From assembly GCF_900096965.1 (NCBI RefSeq), contig NZ_FMYM01000015.1, positions 1-32,930 of the forward strand: 32,930 nucleotides of DNA, given 5' to 3'. A program made the position numbers and the translations under genes. Position 1 is the stretch's first letter, and each line of letters begins with the position of its first letter. The notes beneath the pieces are model-generated. The model ran no database searches. It was not told the origin of the DNA and saw nothing but the letters and a program-made list of their open reading frames with translations. Positions 1 through 6,595 of the stretch are shown here, piece after piece. The stretch is from Shouchella lonarensis. GTDB taxonomy: Bacteria; Bacillota; Bacilli; Bacillales; Bacillaceae_D.

Positions 1-2
1 AT

Positions 3-143
3 CAAGATGCGCTCAACATCATGAACAAATACCCGCGCAGCACATTTGCTGTACTCGATATAGCGGGCCATAACTTACAAATTGAGCAACCACAATTGTT
101 TCATGCGCTTATCAATGAATGGTTGGATAGAATAGAAACCTAG
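3..143 (+). CDS. C-terminal end of an alpha/beta hydrolase (partial)
   Basis: The open frame enters from the left edge and ends at TAG 141-143, leaving 46 residues. The visible residues include STFAVLDIAGHNLQIEQP followed by a terminal helix ending in EWLDRIE. This is the usual end of an alpha/beta hydrolase: the catalytic His lies in the D-x-A-G-H-N segment, followed by a C-terminal helix. The nucleophile and the acid residue lie outside the window, so the substrate cannot be judged. A GNAT gene starts 31 bases downstream on the same strand and may be co-transcribed. Confidence 0.7.
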   Translation, partial: QDALNIMNKYPRSTFAVLDIAGHNLQIEQPQLFHALINEWLDRIET

Positions 144-174
144 TGTAAAAGGTTCACAAGGGAGGCGTTTGTAA

Positions 175-723
175 ATGATAGAAACAAAACGACTATGTTT
201 ACGTCCGTTTACAGAAGATGATATTCCGCGGTTGCATGAGATTTTCTCTGATCGTGAAACGATGGCGCATTATCCATCCCCGTTTAGCTATGAGAAGACA
301 GAAGCTTGGGTGAGATGGAATCAGGAAAGCTATGAAGAAAATGGCTTTGGGCTCTGGGCGGTTTGCTTACGGGAGAATCAAACATTGATCGGTGATTGTG
401 GGTTGGTCAAGCAAACAGTTGATGGATGCACTGAAGTGGAAGTCGGTTATCATATTGATAAAAATCACTGGTCACAAGGCTTTGGTTCTGAAGCTGCGTT
501 CGCTTGTAAAAACTATGCGTTTGAAACGTTAGGATTGAACCGAATCATTAGTATCATTGTACCGGACAATATGCCGTCGCGTCGTGTCGCTGAGAAAATT
601 GGTTTGCGCGAGGAAAAGGAATCATTTGTGTTTGGGAAAAATCATGTTATCTATTCGGTCGACAACGGTAACGGGGTACACCATTCTATTACAATAAATG
701 AAGAGGACATAGCAAAAACGTAA
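175..723 (+). CDS. GNAT family N-acetyltransferase (RimJ/RimL-like)
   Basis: This 182-residue protein starts with IETKRLCLRPFTEDDIPRL, the classic opening of the Acetyltransf_3 (RimJ/RimL-type) branch of GNAT enzymes, which move an acetyl group from acetyl-CoA to an amine. The VEVGYHIDKNHWSQGFGSEA segment carries the G-x-G/A acetyl-CoA pyrophosphate loop. It is followed by the N-x-x-S-x-x-V-x-E-K-x-G motif typical of this branch (NMPSRRVAEKIG). A GGGAGG SD lies about 8 bases before the ATG. The stop TAA overlaps the ATG of the next gene by one base, which implies translational coupling. The substrate is unknown; it may be a small molecule or a protein N-terminus. Confidence 0.85.
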   Translation: MIETKRLCLRPFTEDDIPRLHEIFSDRETMAHYPSPFSYEKTEAWVRWNQESYEENGFGLWAVCLRENQTLIGDCGLVKQTVDGCTEVEVGYHIDKNHWSQGFGSEAAFACKNYAFETLGLNRIISIIVPDNMPSRRVAEKIGLREEKESFVFGKNHVIYSVDNGNGVHHSITINEEDIAKT

Positions 724-1193
724 TGTTGACGTTTATGATAGGCATGATCTTTCCTGCGATTCTAATAACCCTGCTGCTGTTCATATTATTGCATTTTATA
801 TACAAAAAAGCGTCTTCTCTAGTAAAACATCTGTTTTTGAATGCAATGATACCCGCTATCATTGTTGCTAGTTATTTATTGTTTCTGTATGATTTCACAA
901 AAATAGGTATGTTGTTTTTCGCATACTTGCCGGTCGCATTTCTCTGCTTCGTCATTTTCGGTTCCATACCACAAATACTTTGCGTGCGCTTGCAATCTTC
1001 CCGTGTACAACGCGGGTTTATCTATATGATGACAGGTGCAGTTGGTTTTCTCTGTTTACTTTTGATTTTTAGAGAAGGAAGAAGTTTGGTCGACACGATC
1101 GACGTCAACATCATCATTCTTTATGTACTTTCTTGGGGCACATTTTTTTTCATGGATGTATGGTTAGATAGAATGGGTGATTCCGATAAGTAG
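723..1193 (+). CDS. Hypothetical integral membrane protein
   Basis: This is a 156-residue, very hydrophobic protein of no family I recognise. About five membrane segments can be seen, roughly residues 5-27, 40-57, 62-85, 100-117 and 130-148, joined by short basic loops such as VRLQSSRVQRG. The ATG overlaps the stop of the upstream GNAT gene (TAATG), and there is no separate good SD, so it is probably expressed by coupling. It ends at TAG 1191-1193, before a convergent terminator. Apart from its inner-membrane location, nothing in the sequence points to a function. Confidence 0.6.
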   Translation: MLTFMIGMIFPAILITLLLFILLHFIYKKASSLVKHLFLNAMIPAIIVASYLLFLYDFTKIGMLFFAYLPVAFLCFVIFGSIPQILCVRLQSSRVQRGFIYMMTGAVGFLCLLLIFREGRSLVDTIDVNIIILYVLSWGTFFFMDVWLDRMGDSDK

Positions 1194-1262
1194 GGCATAT
1201 GATTACTCATTTGAAAAATGGTTAATGTGTGGGTTGGTCGGTAAAGAGATAAAACGCGTAGG

Positions 1263-1305
1263 GAAGAAACAAGGTAGGCATGTACAGTATGCTACCTTCT
1301 TTCTT
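1263..1305. terminator. Bidirectional terminator between convergent genes
   Basis: AAGGTAGGCAT (1271-1281) pairs with ATGCTACCTT (1289-1298) with one bulged G. The stem is flanked by A-rich sequence on the left and CTTTCTTC on the right. It sits between the membrane-protein gene and the convergent GNAT gene, so it could serve both strands. Confidence 0.65.
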
Positions 1306-1312
1306 CATGTGT

Positions 1313-1735
1313 CTACTTACGTAAGTCCAATCGGAATGAGTAACAGAACTTCTCAAAGCCCATTCTTTCGTAAAACCGGTGGGCATTGAGTCTTTGCAGC
1401 CCCGATTCTAATGCAATGTACTGACACCCCTGTTCGCGCGCGTAATCAGAAAGGTAAGTGATCAATTTTGCACCGTATCCTTTTGAGCGTGCCGTTTCTT
1501 TTGTCACGAGATCATAGACGTACAAGTGCTTTTTGTTGTAAAAATTTGTCTGAATCGCGACGCCTGCGATCGCTGTTAATTCTTGCCCTTCCATGTATCC
1601 AAATATCGCATAACCACTCTGTTGCATGTCCTGAAATAAGTGGGTGAATGCTTCGTGTGAAAGGTCTGGTCGTAATGTGTGTAATAAATCATAAGCAAGT
1701 TTGATGTCTGTTTCTTTTGTAAGTTGATGGATCAT
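1313..1735 (-). CDS. GNAT family N-acetyltransferase
   Basis: This 140-residue protein has the single-domain GNAT layout. A core strand and loop YVYDLVTKETARSKGYGAKL carries the R-x-x-G-x-G acetyl-CoA loop, then a helix LITYLSDYAREQGC, then LESGLQRLNAHRFYERMGFEK, the usual motif B with the conserved Ala-His-Arg-Phe-Tyr segment. Most closely it resembles small bacterial GNATs of unknown substrate. An AAAGGAG SD lies just before the ATG at 1735. It lies downstream of the ABC-F gene on the same strand, only 23 bases away, and may be read from the same message. Confidence 0.85.
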   Translation of the reverse strand: MIHQLTKETDIKLAYDLLHTLRPDLSHEAFTHLFQDMQQSGYAIFGYMEGQELTAIAGVAIQTNFYNKKHLYVYDLVTKETARSKGYGAKLITYLSDYAREQGCQYIALESGLQRLNAHRFYERMGFEKFCYSFRLDLRK

Positions 1736-1758
1736 TGGATTGCTCCTTTCTATTTATC

Positions 1759-3564
1759 CTATCGCTTGTCTTCCCGCTCTAACGTCCTCAACCGCGCCTT
1801 CAACTCCTCAATCTCCGTCTCTTGTTCAGCTGACAGTGCTTCGGTCGTTGCGCTAATGAGTGTTGTGAGCTGGAACTGCAGGTGCTCGCGCTCATTAGCA
1901 CGTAGCTGTGCGGCTGTGTTGAGCCGAGGTTGGGCGCGTTTTTCCCGGTAAGCGTTGTAGTTGCTATCATACATATCAACACGCCCTTTTTCTACATGGA
2001 GAACGCGGGTGGCGATTTTCTCTAAAAAGTACCGGTCGTGTGAGACAACAACGAGGGCGCCGTCGTATCCCTGCAACAAGTCTTCAATGATTTCACGCGT
2101 ATCAATATCGAGAAAATTGGTCGGTTCGTCCAGCACAAGTAAGTTTGCTCCGCGTAAATAAAGCTTTAAAAACGCAACCCGACATTTCTCACCCATACTA
2201 AGAGCGCGCACTTGCTTATGCACATCATCTCTGGAGAAGAGAAAACAGCCAAGTAATGTGCGAATATCGGCTTCAACAGTGCCTGGGAGCGTTAAAAACG
2301 AGTCGAGGATCGTTTGCTTGGCAGACAAGTCATCAAGTTCTTGCGAGAAATAGCCAATTTTCGTTTGTGGGCTCATCGAGACTTTCCCAGTAACAGGTGT
2401 AAGTGTGCCAATCATACATTTGAGCAACGTCGTTTTGCCAGCGCCATTCGGACCGGTGACGGCAATTTTATCGCTGCGGTTGACAGAAAAGGTGACATCA
2501 GTAAAAAGGTTTTTGTGCCCGTAGGAAAAAGAGACATCTGTCGCTTGTAGCAATGTGCGACCGGCAAAAGAAGTTGCTTGTAAATGCATATGGAGACGCT
2601 CACTTTGTTGTGGTTTACGAATGCGCGACTCATCAAGACGTTTCAGCGCCGATTCTTTGGCGTGTAGACGGGAGACATTTTTCTTTGCCTTGGCGCGGGC
2701 AAAATCATTTTGTCCAGCTTGTTTATGAGCGGATTGAAACCATTGTTGGTAATTACGAATGGCTGCCAGTAACGCTTGGCGCTCTTGTTCTTGTTTCTTT
2801 GCTTCAGCTGCTTGTGTTTTCCGCTCGAGGTCTTTTTGTTGTTTGTAAGCTGTATAACCACCTTCGTAACGGGTGCAACTTGTTTCGGTTAATTCATAGA
2901 TCGCCTCGGCCGTTTCATCAAGGAAGTAGCGGTCATGTGATACATACAAAACGGCGCCGTCATATTGTTTTATCCATGTGGCGAGCCACGTGATCGTTTC
3001 TTCGTCTAAATGATTGGTTGGTTCGTCCATCACTACACAAGGAGGTTGTTGCAACAAAATACGAGCGATTTGTGCGCGCGTTTTTTGACCGCCGCTTAAG
3101 TGAGAGACAGGTGTGTGCCAAGTGTCTGGTGGTAGCCCGACGGTGTGCAAACATTTTTCTACATCCGTATCGAGGTTGTAACCATTCATTTGCAAAAAGC
3201 GGTCATATAATACTTCGTAACGTTTGAATGAGTCGGGGTCTTCCAGCTTTTGTGTCAGTGTCTCTAATTGTTGTTTTATGAGTGCGCGCTCATGGTCTCC
3301 TGTTGCAACATAGTCTTGCAACGTTGCTGTTGCATGGACTTCTTGGTGCAAGAAAGCCCATTGCGAGACGGGAACCATGTGGGTGACCGATCCGTGGTCA
3401 AACGGGGTGTCTCCGCATAAGCCGCGTAGTAGCGTCGTTTTGCCAACGCCATTTTGTCCATATACGGCGACATGCTCTCCGTTCTTTAATTCGATGTGGA
3501 TATTTTCAAAAAGCGTGTGTCCACACCATTCTTTTTTTAAACAAGTTGCTTGGAAAATAAACAT
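1759..3564 (-). CDS. ABC-F family ATP-binding protein (ribosome-associated, possible antibiotic-resistance type)
   Basis: This is a soluble protein of 601 residues with two ABC ATPase domains and no membrane segment, which defines ABC-F. Walker A motifs are GQNGVGKTT and GPNGAGKTT; signatures are LSGGQK and LSMGEK; Walker B motifs are VVMDEPTNHLD and LVLDEPTNFLD. Between the domains lies the charged helical linker (KQQKDLERKTQAAEAKKQEQ onward) that in known family members reaches the ribosomal P-tRNA site, and the C-terminus is another coiled coil. ABC-F proteins act on stalled or drug-bound ribosomes. Three ATGs lie near the start; I chose the one at 3564 because GGAGG at 3572-3576 is 7 bases upstream of it, while the ATGs at 3579 and 3570 overlap or abut the SD. 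The 270-base leader looks regulatory. Subclass (Vga/Lsa/VmlR or housekeeping) is not settled. Confidence 0.88.
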   Translation of the reverse strand: MFIFQATCLKKEWCGHTLFENIHIELKNGEHVAVYGQNGVGKTTLLRGLCGDTPFDHGSVTHMVPVSQWAFLHQEVHATATLQDYVATGDHERALIKQQLETLTQKLEDPDSFKRYEVLYDRFLQMNGYNLDTDVEKCLHTVGLPPDTWHTPVSHLSGGQKTRAQIARILLQQPPCVVMDEPTNHLDEETITWLATWIKQYDGAVLYVSHDRYFLDETAEAIYELTETSCTRYEGGYTAYKQQKDLERKTQAAEAKKQEQERQALLAAIRNYQQWFQSAHKQAGQNDFARAKAKKNVSRLHAKESALKRLDESRIRKPQQSERLHMHLQATSFAGRTLLQATDVSFSYGHKNLFTDVTFSVNRSDKIAVTGPNGAGKTTLLKCMIGTLTPVTGKVSMSPQTKIGYFSQELDDLSAKQTILDSFLTLPGTVEADIRTLLGCFLFSRDDVHKQVRALSMGEKCRVAFLKLYLRGANLLVLDEPTNFLDIDTREIIEDLLQGYDGALVVVSHDRYFLEKIATRVLHVEKGRVDMYDSNYNAYREKRAQPRLNTAAQLRANEREHLQFQLTTLISATTEALSAEQETEIEELKARLRTLEREDKR

Positions 3565-3705
3565 ATCCATACCTCCCATGAATGTCGCGAAAAGTGTGAG
3601 GAAACGCGCACGTAAAAATCATGGGTAATATGGATACACAAATAAACGCTTAGCCGCTATGTACGGTATAAGCTTGTTTCTATTGTTTGTGGTCAACATC
3701 GCCCT

Positions 3706-3784
3706 AAAAAAGTGCATACGAATCCCGTCTTTTCACGCTAAAACTGTGCGTATTTGTCGGGTTATGAAAGAAACAGTTCGTATG
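3706..3784 (-). promoter_or_regulatory. Putative transcription attenuator in the ABC-F leader
   Basis: On the minus strand CATACGAA (3784-3777) is a perfect inverted repeat of TTCGTATG (3722-3715), followed by CAC and six T (3711-3706). Inside, AACTGT can pair with ACAGTT, and CCCG with CGGG, so alternative folds are possible. The element lies between a strong promoter and the ABC-F start codon. Several known ABC-F resistance genes (for example vmlR) are controlled by leader attenuation, so the position is suggestive. The mechanism is inferred. Confidence 0.5.
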
Positions 3785-3836
3785 ATTACTTTTTAAGCTC
3801 GATGTCGTCCACCTCCAGTACATGTTTTCCATATGA

Positions 3837-3865
3837 ATTTTACATTGCTACAGGAACCATGTCAA
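3837..3865 (-). promoter_or_regulatory. SigA-type promoter of the ABC-F gene
   Basis: On the minus strand TTGACA (3865-3860), a 17-base spacer and TAAAAT (3842-3837) are present. This is near consensus and leaves a leader of about 265 bases before the start codon at 3564. Confidence 0.75.
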
Positions 3866-3884
3866 TAAATCAGTAGAAAAATGA

Positions 3885-3913
3885 TTGACAGCGTGGGTGG
3901 ATCACGGTAAAGT
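3885..3913 (+). promoter_or_regulatory. SigA-type promoter of the mgtE leader
   Basis: TTGACA (3885-3890), a 17-base spacer and TAAAGT (3908-3913). It is divergent from, and only about 20 bases away from, the ABC-F promoter. The resulting mRNA would carry a leader of about 290 bases before mgtE. Confidence 0.7.
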
Positions 3914-3956
3914 GGAGCACGAAGGATGTTTGAGATGAGAAAGATACGTTGGAGTT

Positions 3957-4018
3957 GAACAGTCTAGAGTGCACAAGCAGTTGTGCAATGTACTTTTGCG
4001 ATAAGTATGGAACTGTTT
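3957..4018 (+). promoter_or_regulatory. Structured three-arm leader RNA upstream of mgtE (candidate riboswitch)
   Basis: Three stems nest as a three-way junction. The closing stem GAACAGT (3957-3963) pairs with ACTGTTT (4012-4018). One arm is TGCACAA-GCAG-TTGTGCA (3970-3987). A second arm is TACTT-TTGCGAT-AAGTA (3991-4007). An intrinsic terminator starts two bases later. TGGAG at 3950-3954 could pair with CTCCA at 4025-4029 and so break the terminator. I looked for the M-box core known from other mgtE leaders and did not recognise it. Ligand sensing is inference. Confidence 0.5.
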
Positions 4019-4020
4019 TG

Positions 4021-4048
4021 ACACCTCCATTTAAACGAGGTGTTTTTT
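4021..4048 (+). terminator. Intrinsic terminator inside the mgtE leader
   Basis: ACACCTC (4021-4027) pairs perfectly with GAGGTGT (4037-4043) and is followed by five more T. It lies about 160 bases before the mgtE start and about 100 bases after the promoter, so it fits conditional termination rather than the end of a gene. Confidence 0.75.
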
Positions 4049-4087
4049 GTGCGTACCTAAAATGAATGATAAAGGGGGTGGTGTGGG

Positions 4088-4192
4088 ATGGATAGTTTAC
4101 CCAATCCGAGGATAGGCTGTAGAAAACGAGATCAGTTTGAGGAGCAATTCATCCTACATCAGCCTGTAGGAATGAAGCGCCTCTCTTTTTAA
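4088..4192 (+). CDS. 34-codon leader ORF upstream of mgtE
   Basis: A start ATG (4088) follows a GGGGGTGG SD at a spacing of about 6. The frame runs 34 codons, beginning MDSLPNPRIGCRKRDQ and ending GMKRLSF, to TAA at 4190-4192. The stop touches the mgtE SD (AAAAGGAGGGG). I do not recognise the peptide. It is basic and not membrane-like. Its position suggests a regulatory leader peptide: a ribosome finishing here would open the hairpin that covers the mgtE SD. Leader peptides controlling Mg uptake are known for enterobacterial mgtA and corA, but this one has no evident relation to them. It could also be a chance frame. Confidence 0.4.
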   Translation: MDSLPNPRIGCRKRDQFEEQFILHQPVGMKRLSF

Positions 4193-4201
4193 AAGGAGGG
4201 G
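4114..4201 (+). promoter_or_regulatory. Mutually exclusive hairpins and SD-masking stem before mgtE
   Basis: TCCTACA (4152-4158) pairs with TGTAGGA (4165-4171). Alternatively AGGCTG (4114-4119) plus TAG pairs with CAGCCT (4160-4165) plus CTA, which excludes the first hairpin. CCTCT (4180-4184) can pair with GGAGG (4195-4199), the SD of mgtE. Pairings are read by eye and not energy-tested. Confidence 0.4.
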
Positions 4202-4207
4202 ATCGAT

Positions 4208-5581
4208 TTGGAGTTGTTGAAAAGTAAGTGGAAACGGAATGATTATGAAAAAGAAGTGATCAAACATTTATCTGAGCGTAATTTACGTCTTTTTAGAGAG
4301 TCATTTTTAGCCTTGCATCCAACCGATCAGATGGAATTATTTTTGCGGCTAGAAAAGGCGTTACAAAAACAAGTACTATTATTTTTGAGCCCACAAGAGT
4401 TTGCCGATTTGTTTCAAGGGTTTGAGTTAGAAGATCAACTCACGCTTTTCCCTGAGCTCAGTTACCAATATGCTGTGTCGATGTTTAACCATATGTCTGC
4501 TGATGATGTGGCTGACTTTTTAGCTGAAATTGATAAGAATAAAGCAGATGACATGCTTAGCGCGATGGATTTAGAAGAGTCTAAGCGTGTAGAAGAGCTC
4601 ATGGCTTACGCACCAAAAACAGCCGGTGCGATTATGACAAAGGAATTTATTCGTCTTGCCGTTACTTCTACAGCGAAAGAAGTGATTGAGGCATTAAGGC
4701 AAACAGCGCCCGAAGCGGAAACCATTTATTATTTATACGTTGTGGATGCAAATCAACATTTGGTTGGCGTTGTCTCATTACGTGACCTCATCGTTGCAGC
4801 ACCATCTCGGACAGTAGAAGAAATGATGAGTACGAAAGTTGTATCTGTATTTGAAAATGATGATCAAGAAGACGTCGCCCATTTAATCAAAGAATACGAT
4901 TTCTTAGCGGTACCAGTTGTGACGCCGGATAAGCGGCTAGTTGGTATTATTACGGTTGATGATGTCATTGATGTTTTGGAGGAAGAAGCCACGGAGGACT
5001 TTGATGATTTTGCTGCATCACGCGGGGCGACTGACTTATCATTAACAGCATTTGCGGCGGCGAGGAAACGAGCACCGTGGTTAATTTTGTTGATGTTTTT
5101 CGGTTTGTTAACAGCTAATATTATTGGTCGGTTTGAGGAGACATTAGAACAAGTGGTGTTATTGGCAGCGTTTATGCCACTGATCATGGGGACAGCGGGA
5201 AATACAGGGACGCAGTCGCTAGCAGTGGCTGTGCGTGGACTTGCAACAGGGTCATTTGAACGGAGCGGTGTATGGAAACCAATTAGACGTGAACTTGGGA
5301 CAGGTTTGTTGCTTGGTTTAATATGTATGGTTGTGTTAATGGTCATTATTAGCGTGTTTTATCAAGGGAATTGGACGCTTGCCTTTATTGTTGGTATCTC
5401 ACTATTTGTAGCGTTAAGCATTGCAGCTGTCATTGGTACCATTATTCCGTTGATCATTGATAAATTCAAAATTGATCCGGCAGTGGCATCAGGGCCATTT
5501 ATTACCACCTTAAATGATATTATTGGCTTACTCGTTTACTTTACAGTGGCGACCGTTTTGCTAGGAAATATCGTGATGTAA
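4208..5581 (+). CDS. mgtE: Magnesium transporter MgtE
   Basis: This 457-residue protein has the complete MgtE order: a helical N-domain made of MgtE repeats (about 1-130), two CBS domains (about 135-255; note VVDANQHLVGVVSLRDLIVA and TPDKRLVGIITVDDVIDV), an acidic plug-helix region, and five membrane segments (about 288-455). The channel signature PLIMGTAGNTGTQSLAVAVR is present. MgtE is a dimeric Mg2+ channel in the cell membrane; Mg2+ bound between the cytosolic domains closes the pore. The start is TTG at 4208, supported by AAAAGGAGGGG 7 bases upstream; no in-frame ATG lies nearby. Expression is probably set by the leader RNA described separately. It is monocistronic, ending in a strong terminator. 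Confidence 0.95.
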   Translation: MELLKSKWKRNDYEKEVIKHLSERNLRLFRESFLALHPTDQMELFLRLEKALQKQVLLFLSPQEFADLFQGFELEDQLTLFPELSYQYAVSMFNHMSADDVADFLAEIDKNKADDMLSAMDLEESKRVEELMAYAPKTAGAIMTKEFIRLAVTSTAKEVIEALRQTAPEAETIYYLYVVDANQHLVGVVSLRDLIVAAPSRTVEEMMSTKVVSVFENDDQEDVAHLIKEYDFLAVPVVTPDKRLVGIITVDDVIDVLEEEATEDFDDFAASRGATDLSLTAFAAARKRAPWLILLMFFGLLTANIIGRFEETLEQVVLLAAFMPLIMGTAGNTGTQSLAVAVRGLATGSFERSGVWKPIRRELGTGLLLGLICMVVLMVIISVFYQGNWTLAFIVGISLFVALSIAAVIGTIIPLIIDKFKIDPAVASGPFITTLNDIIGLLVYFTVATVLLGNIVM

Positions 5582-5595
5582 AAATGTCACAGGAA

Positions 5596-5651
5596 AACAT
5601 AGTGTGTAACGAGCAGATCCTTCTCTGTTACACACCTATGTTTATTTTTTT
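5596..5651 (+). terminator. Terminator of mgtE
   Basis: AACATAG-TGTGTAAC (5596-5610) pairs with GTTACACA-(C)-CTATGTT (5627-5642), followed by a T-rich tail. It overlaps the last codon of the convergent GlsB-family gene. Confidence 0.85.
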
Positions 5652-5890
5652 ATTGCCCGTAATACGGCACTGGTTACAAGTACTAAAATAATCGCCCCAA
5701 CAAGCGCGGGAATTAAAGCGAAGCCGCCGAGACGAGGTCCCCACGCGCCAAAGATCCACATGCCTAAATTTGCGCCGACAATCCCAGCAATAATGTTGCC
5801 CAGAATGCCATATGGAATATCTCGTTTTGTGATGGCACCAGCAGCCCAACCAATTAAACCACCAATTAGAATGCTCCAAAGAATACCCAT
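5642..5890 (-). CDS. GlsB/YeaQ/YmgE family stress-response membrane protein
   Basis: This is an 82-residue protein with three Gly-rich membrane segments: MGILWSILIGGLIGWAAGAI, then YGILGNIIAGIVGANLGMWI, then ALIPALVGAIILVLVTSAVL. That is the pattern of the transglycosylase-associated (GlsB/YeaQ/YmgE) family. The biochemical role of the family is not established; members are often induced by stress. Good SD AAAGGAGG before ATG at 5890. A SigB-type promoter lies 58-83 bases upstream, which fits general-stress control. Confidence 0.9.
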   Translation of the reverse strand: MGILWSILIGGLIGWAAGAITKRDIPYGILGNIIAGIVGANLGMWIFGAWGPRLGGFALIPALVGAIILVLVTSAVLRAIKK

Positions 5891-5947
5891 GATTTCCTCC
5901 TTTTCTTTTATCAGTGTTTACGTGATAAAAAACGATGTACCTTTTGT

Positions 5948-5972
5948 TTTCCCTATTTAAATAAAAGTAAAC
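5948..5972 (-). promoter_or_regulatory. SigB-type (general stress) promoter
   Basis: On the minus strand GTTTAC (5972-5967), a 13-base spacer and GGGAAA (5953-5948). The Bacillus SigB consensus is GTTTAA, 12-15 bases, GGGWAW, so only one position differs. It points at the GlsB-family gene. Confidence 0.65.
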
Positions 5973-6163
5973 AGGAGAAATTTGGTATGCTATTCAAACC
6001 CTTTTATCAAGCGGTTTTGAACACGGGGTGGCAACTTTTTTAAGAATTTAAGGGCTTTAAGCTGAGATTTTTGAATAAAACCGCTATAATGGAGGAGTAC
6101 ACGTAGGATCAGTCCATGGTTCTCCTCGATTTTGTGTAACATGCATGAAAGGGTGAATGATCA

Positions 6164-6517
6164 ATGAGAGACGTAACAATTGTGAAGCAGCAACGGAATG
6201 TGTTGCGAGAAGAGCTGGGTAAGTGCATTAATAAAGTGAAAGAGATGAAGGTGGATGAGGCAAGTTTCAAACAAATGTCACAGCACGAGCAACAAGTGTA
6301 TATTTATTTAGACCGAACGATGCAACGGTTACGCACACAAATTAATGCGCTTGAGTTTGTGTTGAATGAAGATACGCAGTTGGCTGATCCGTATTTTGAT
6401 CGGGCTGCAGAAAAGTTGGAGATTAGCCGAGAGACGATTTTTGGTGGCGCGAAGAAACCAGTGCCAGCTGGTGAAGGTGATTACAACCTTGATATGAGTA
6501 AAGTAGACAAGCATTAA
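6164..6517 (+). CDS. Hypothetical helical protein
   Basis: This 117-residue cytosolic protein is not one I recognise. It is mostly helical and highly charged, with heptad-like stretches (residues about 8-30 and 40-65, for example DRTMQRLRTQINALEFVLNE). A C-terminal tail contains FGGAKKPVPAGEGDYNLDMS. It has no Cys and no signal peptide. SD AAAGGGTG lies about 8 bases before ATG 6164. A -10-like TATAAT lies at 6085-6090 with no clear -35. It is followed after 78 bases by an aminotransferase gene, with a strong hairpin between them. Confidence 0.65.
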   Translation: MRDVTIVKQQRNVLREELGKCINKVKEMKVDEASFKQMSQHEQQVYIYLDRTMQRLRTQINALEFVLNEDTQLADPYFDRAAEKLEISRETIFGGAKKPVPAGEGDYNLDMSKVDKH

Positions 6518-6532
6518 AATAAGATTGACAGA

Positions 6533-6573
6533 CCACAGCTTCTGCGTGCCAATACGCACGTAGAAGCTCGTGG
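6533..6573 (+). repeat. Long stable hairpin before the aminotransferase gene
   Basis: CCAC-A-GCTTCTGCGTGC on the left pairs with GCACGTAGAAGC-(TC)-GTGG on the right: about 17 pairs with one mismatch and one G-U pair, and a 6-base loop. No T-tract follows, and the SD GGGAGG comes about 12 bases later. It could set mRNA stability or act as a factor-dependent stop; it is not a standard intrinsic terminator. Confidence 0.6.
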
Positions 6574-6595
6574 TGATGCAAGGGAGGAGCCACAT

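Noticed and set aside
1177-1389. Open frame of about 70 codons on the plus strand after the membrane protein gene
   Set aside because: It overlaps the convergent GNAT gene and its terminator, has no SD and no family likeness.
3900-4207. M-box (ykoK) Mg riboswitch before mgtE
   Set aside because: Expected by analogy, but the conserved M-box core was not recognised; the leader is described as an unassigned structured RNA instead.
4864-5346. 160-codon minus-strand frame inside mgtE
   Set aside because: Antisense shadow of the MgtE CBS and membrane region; no SD and no family match.
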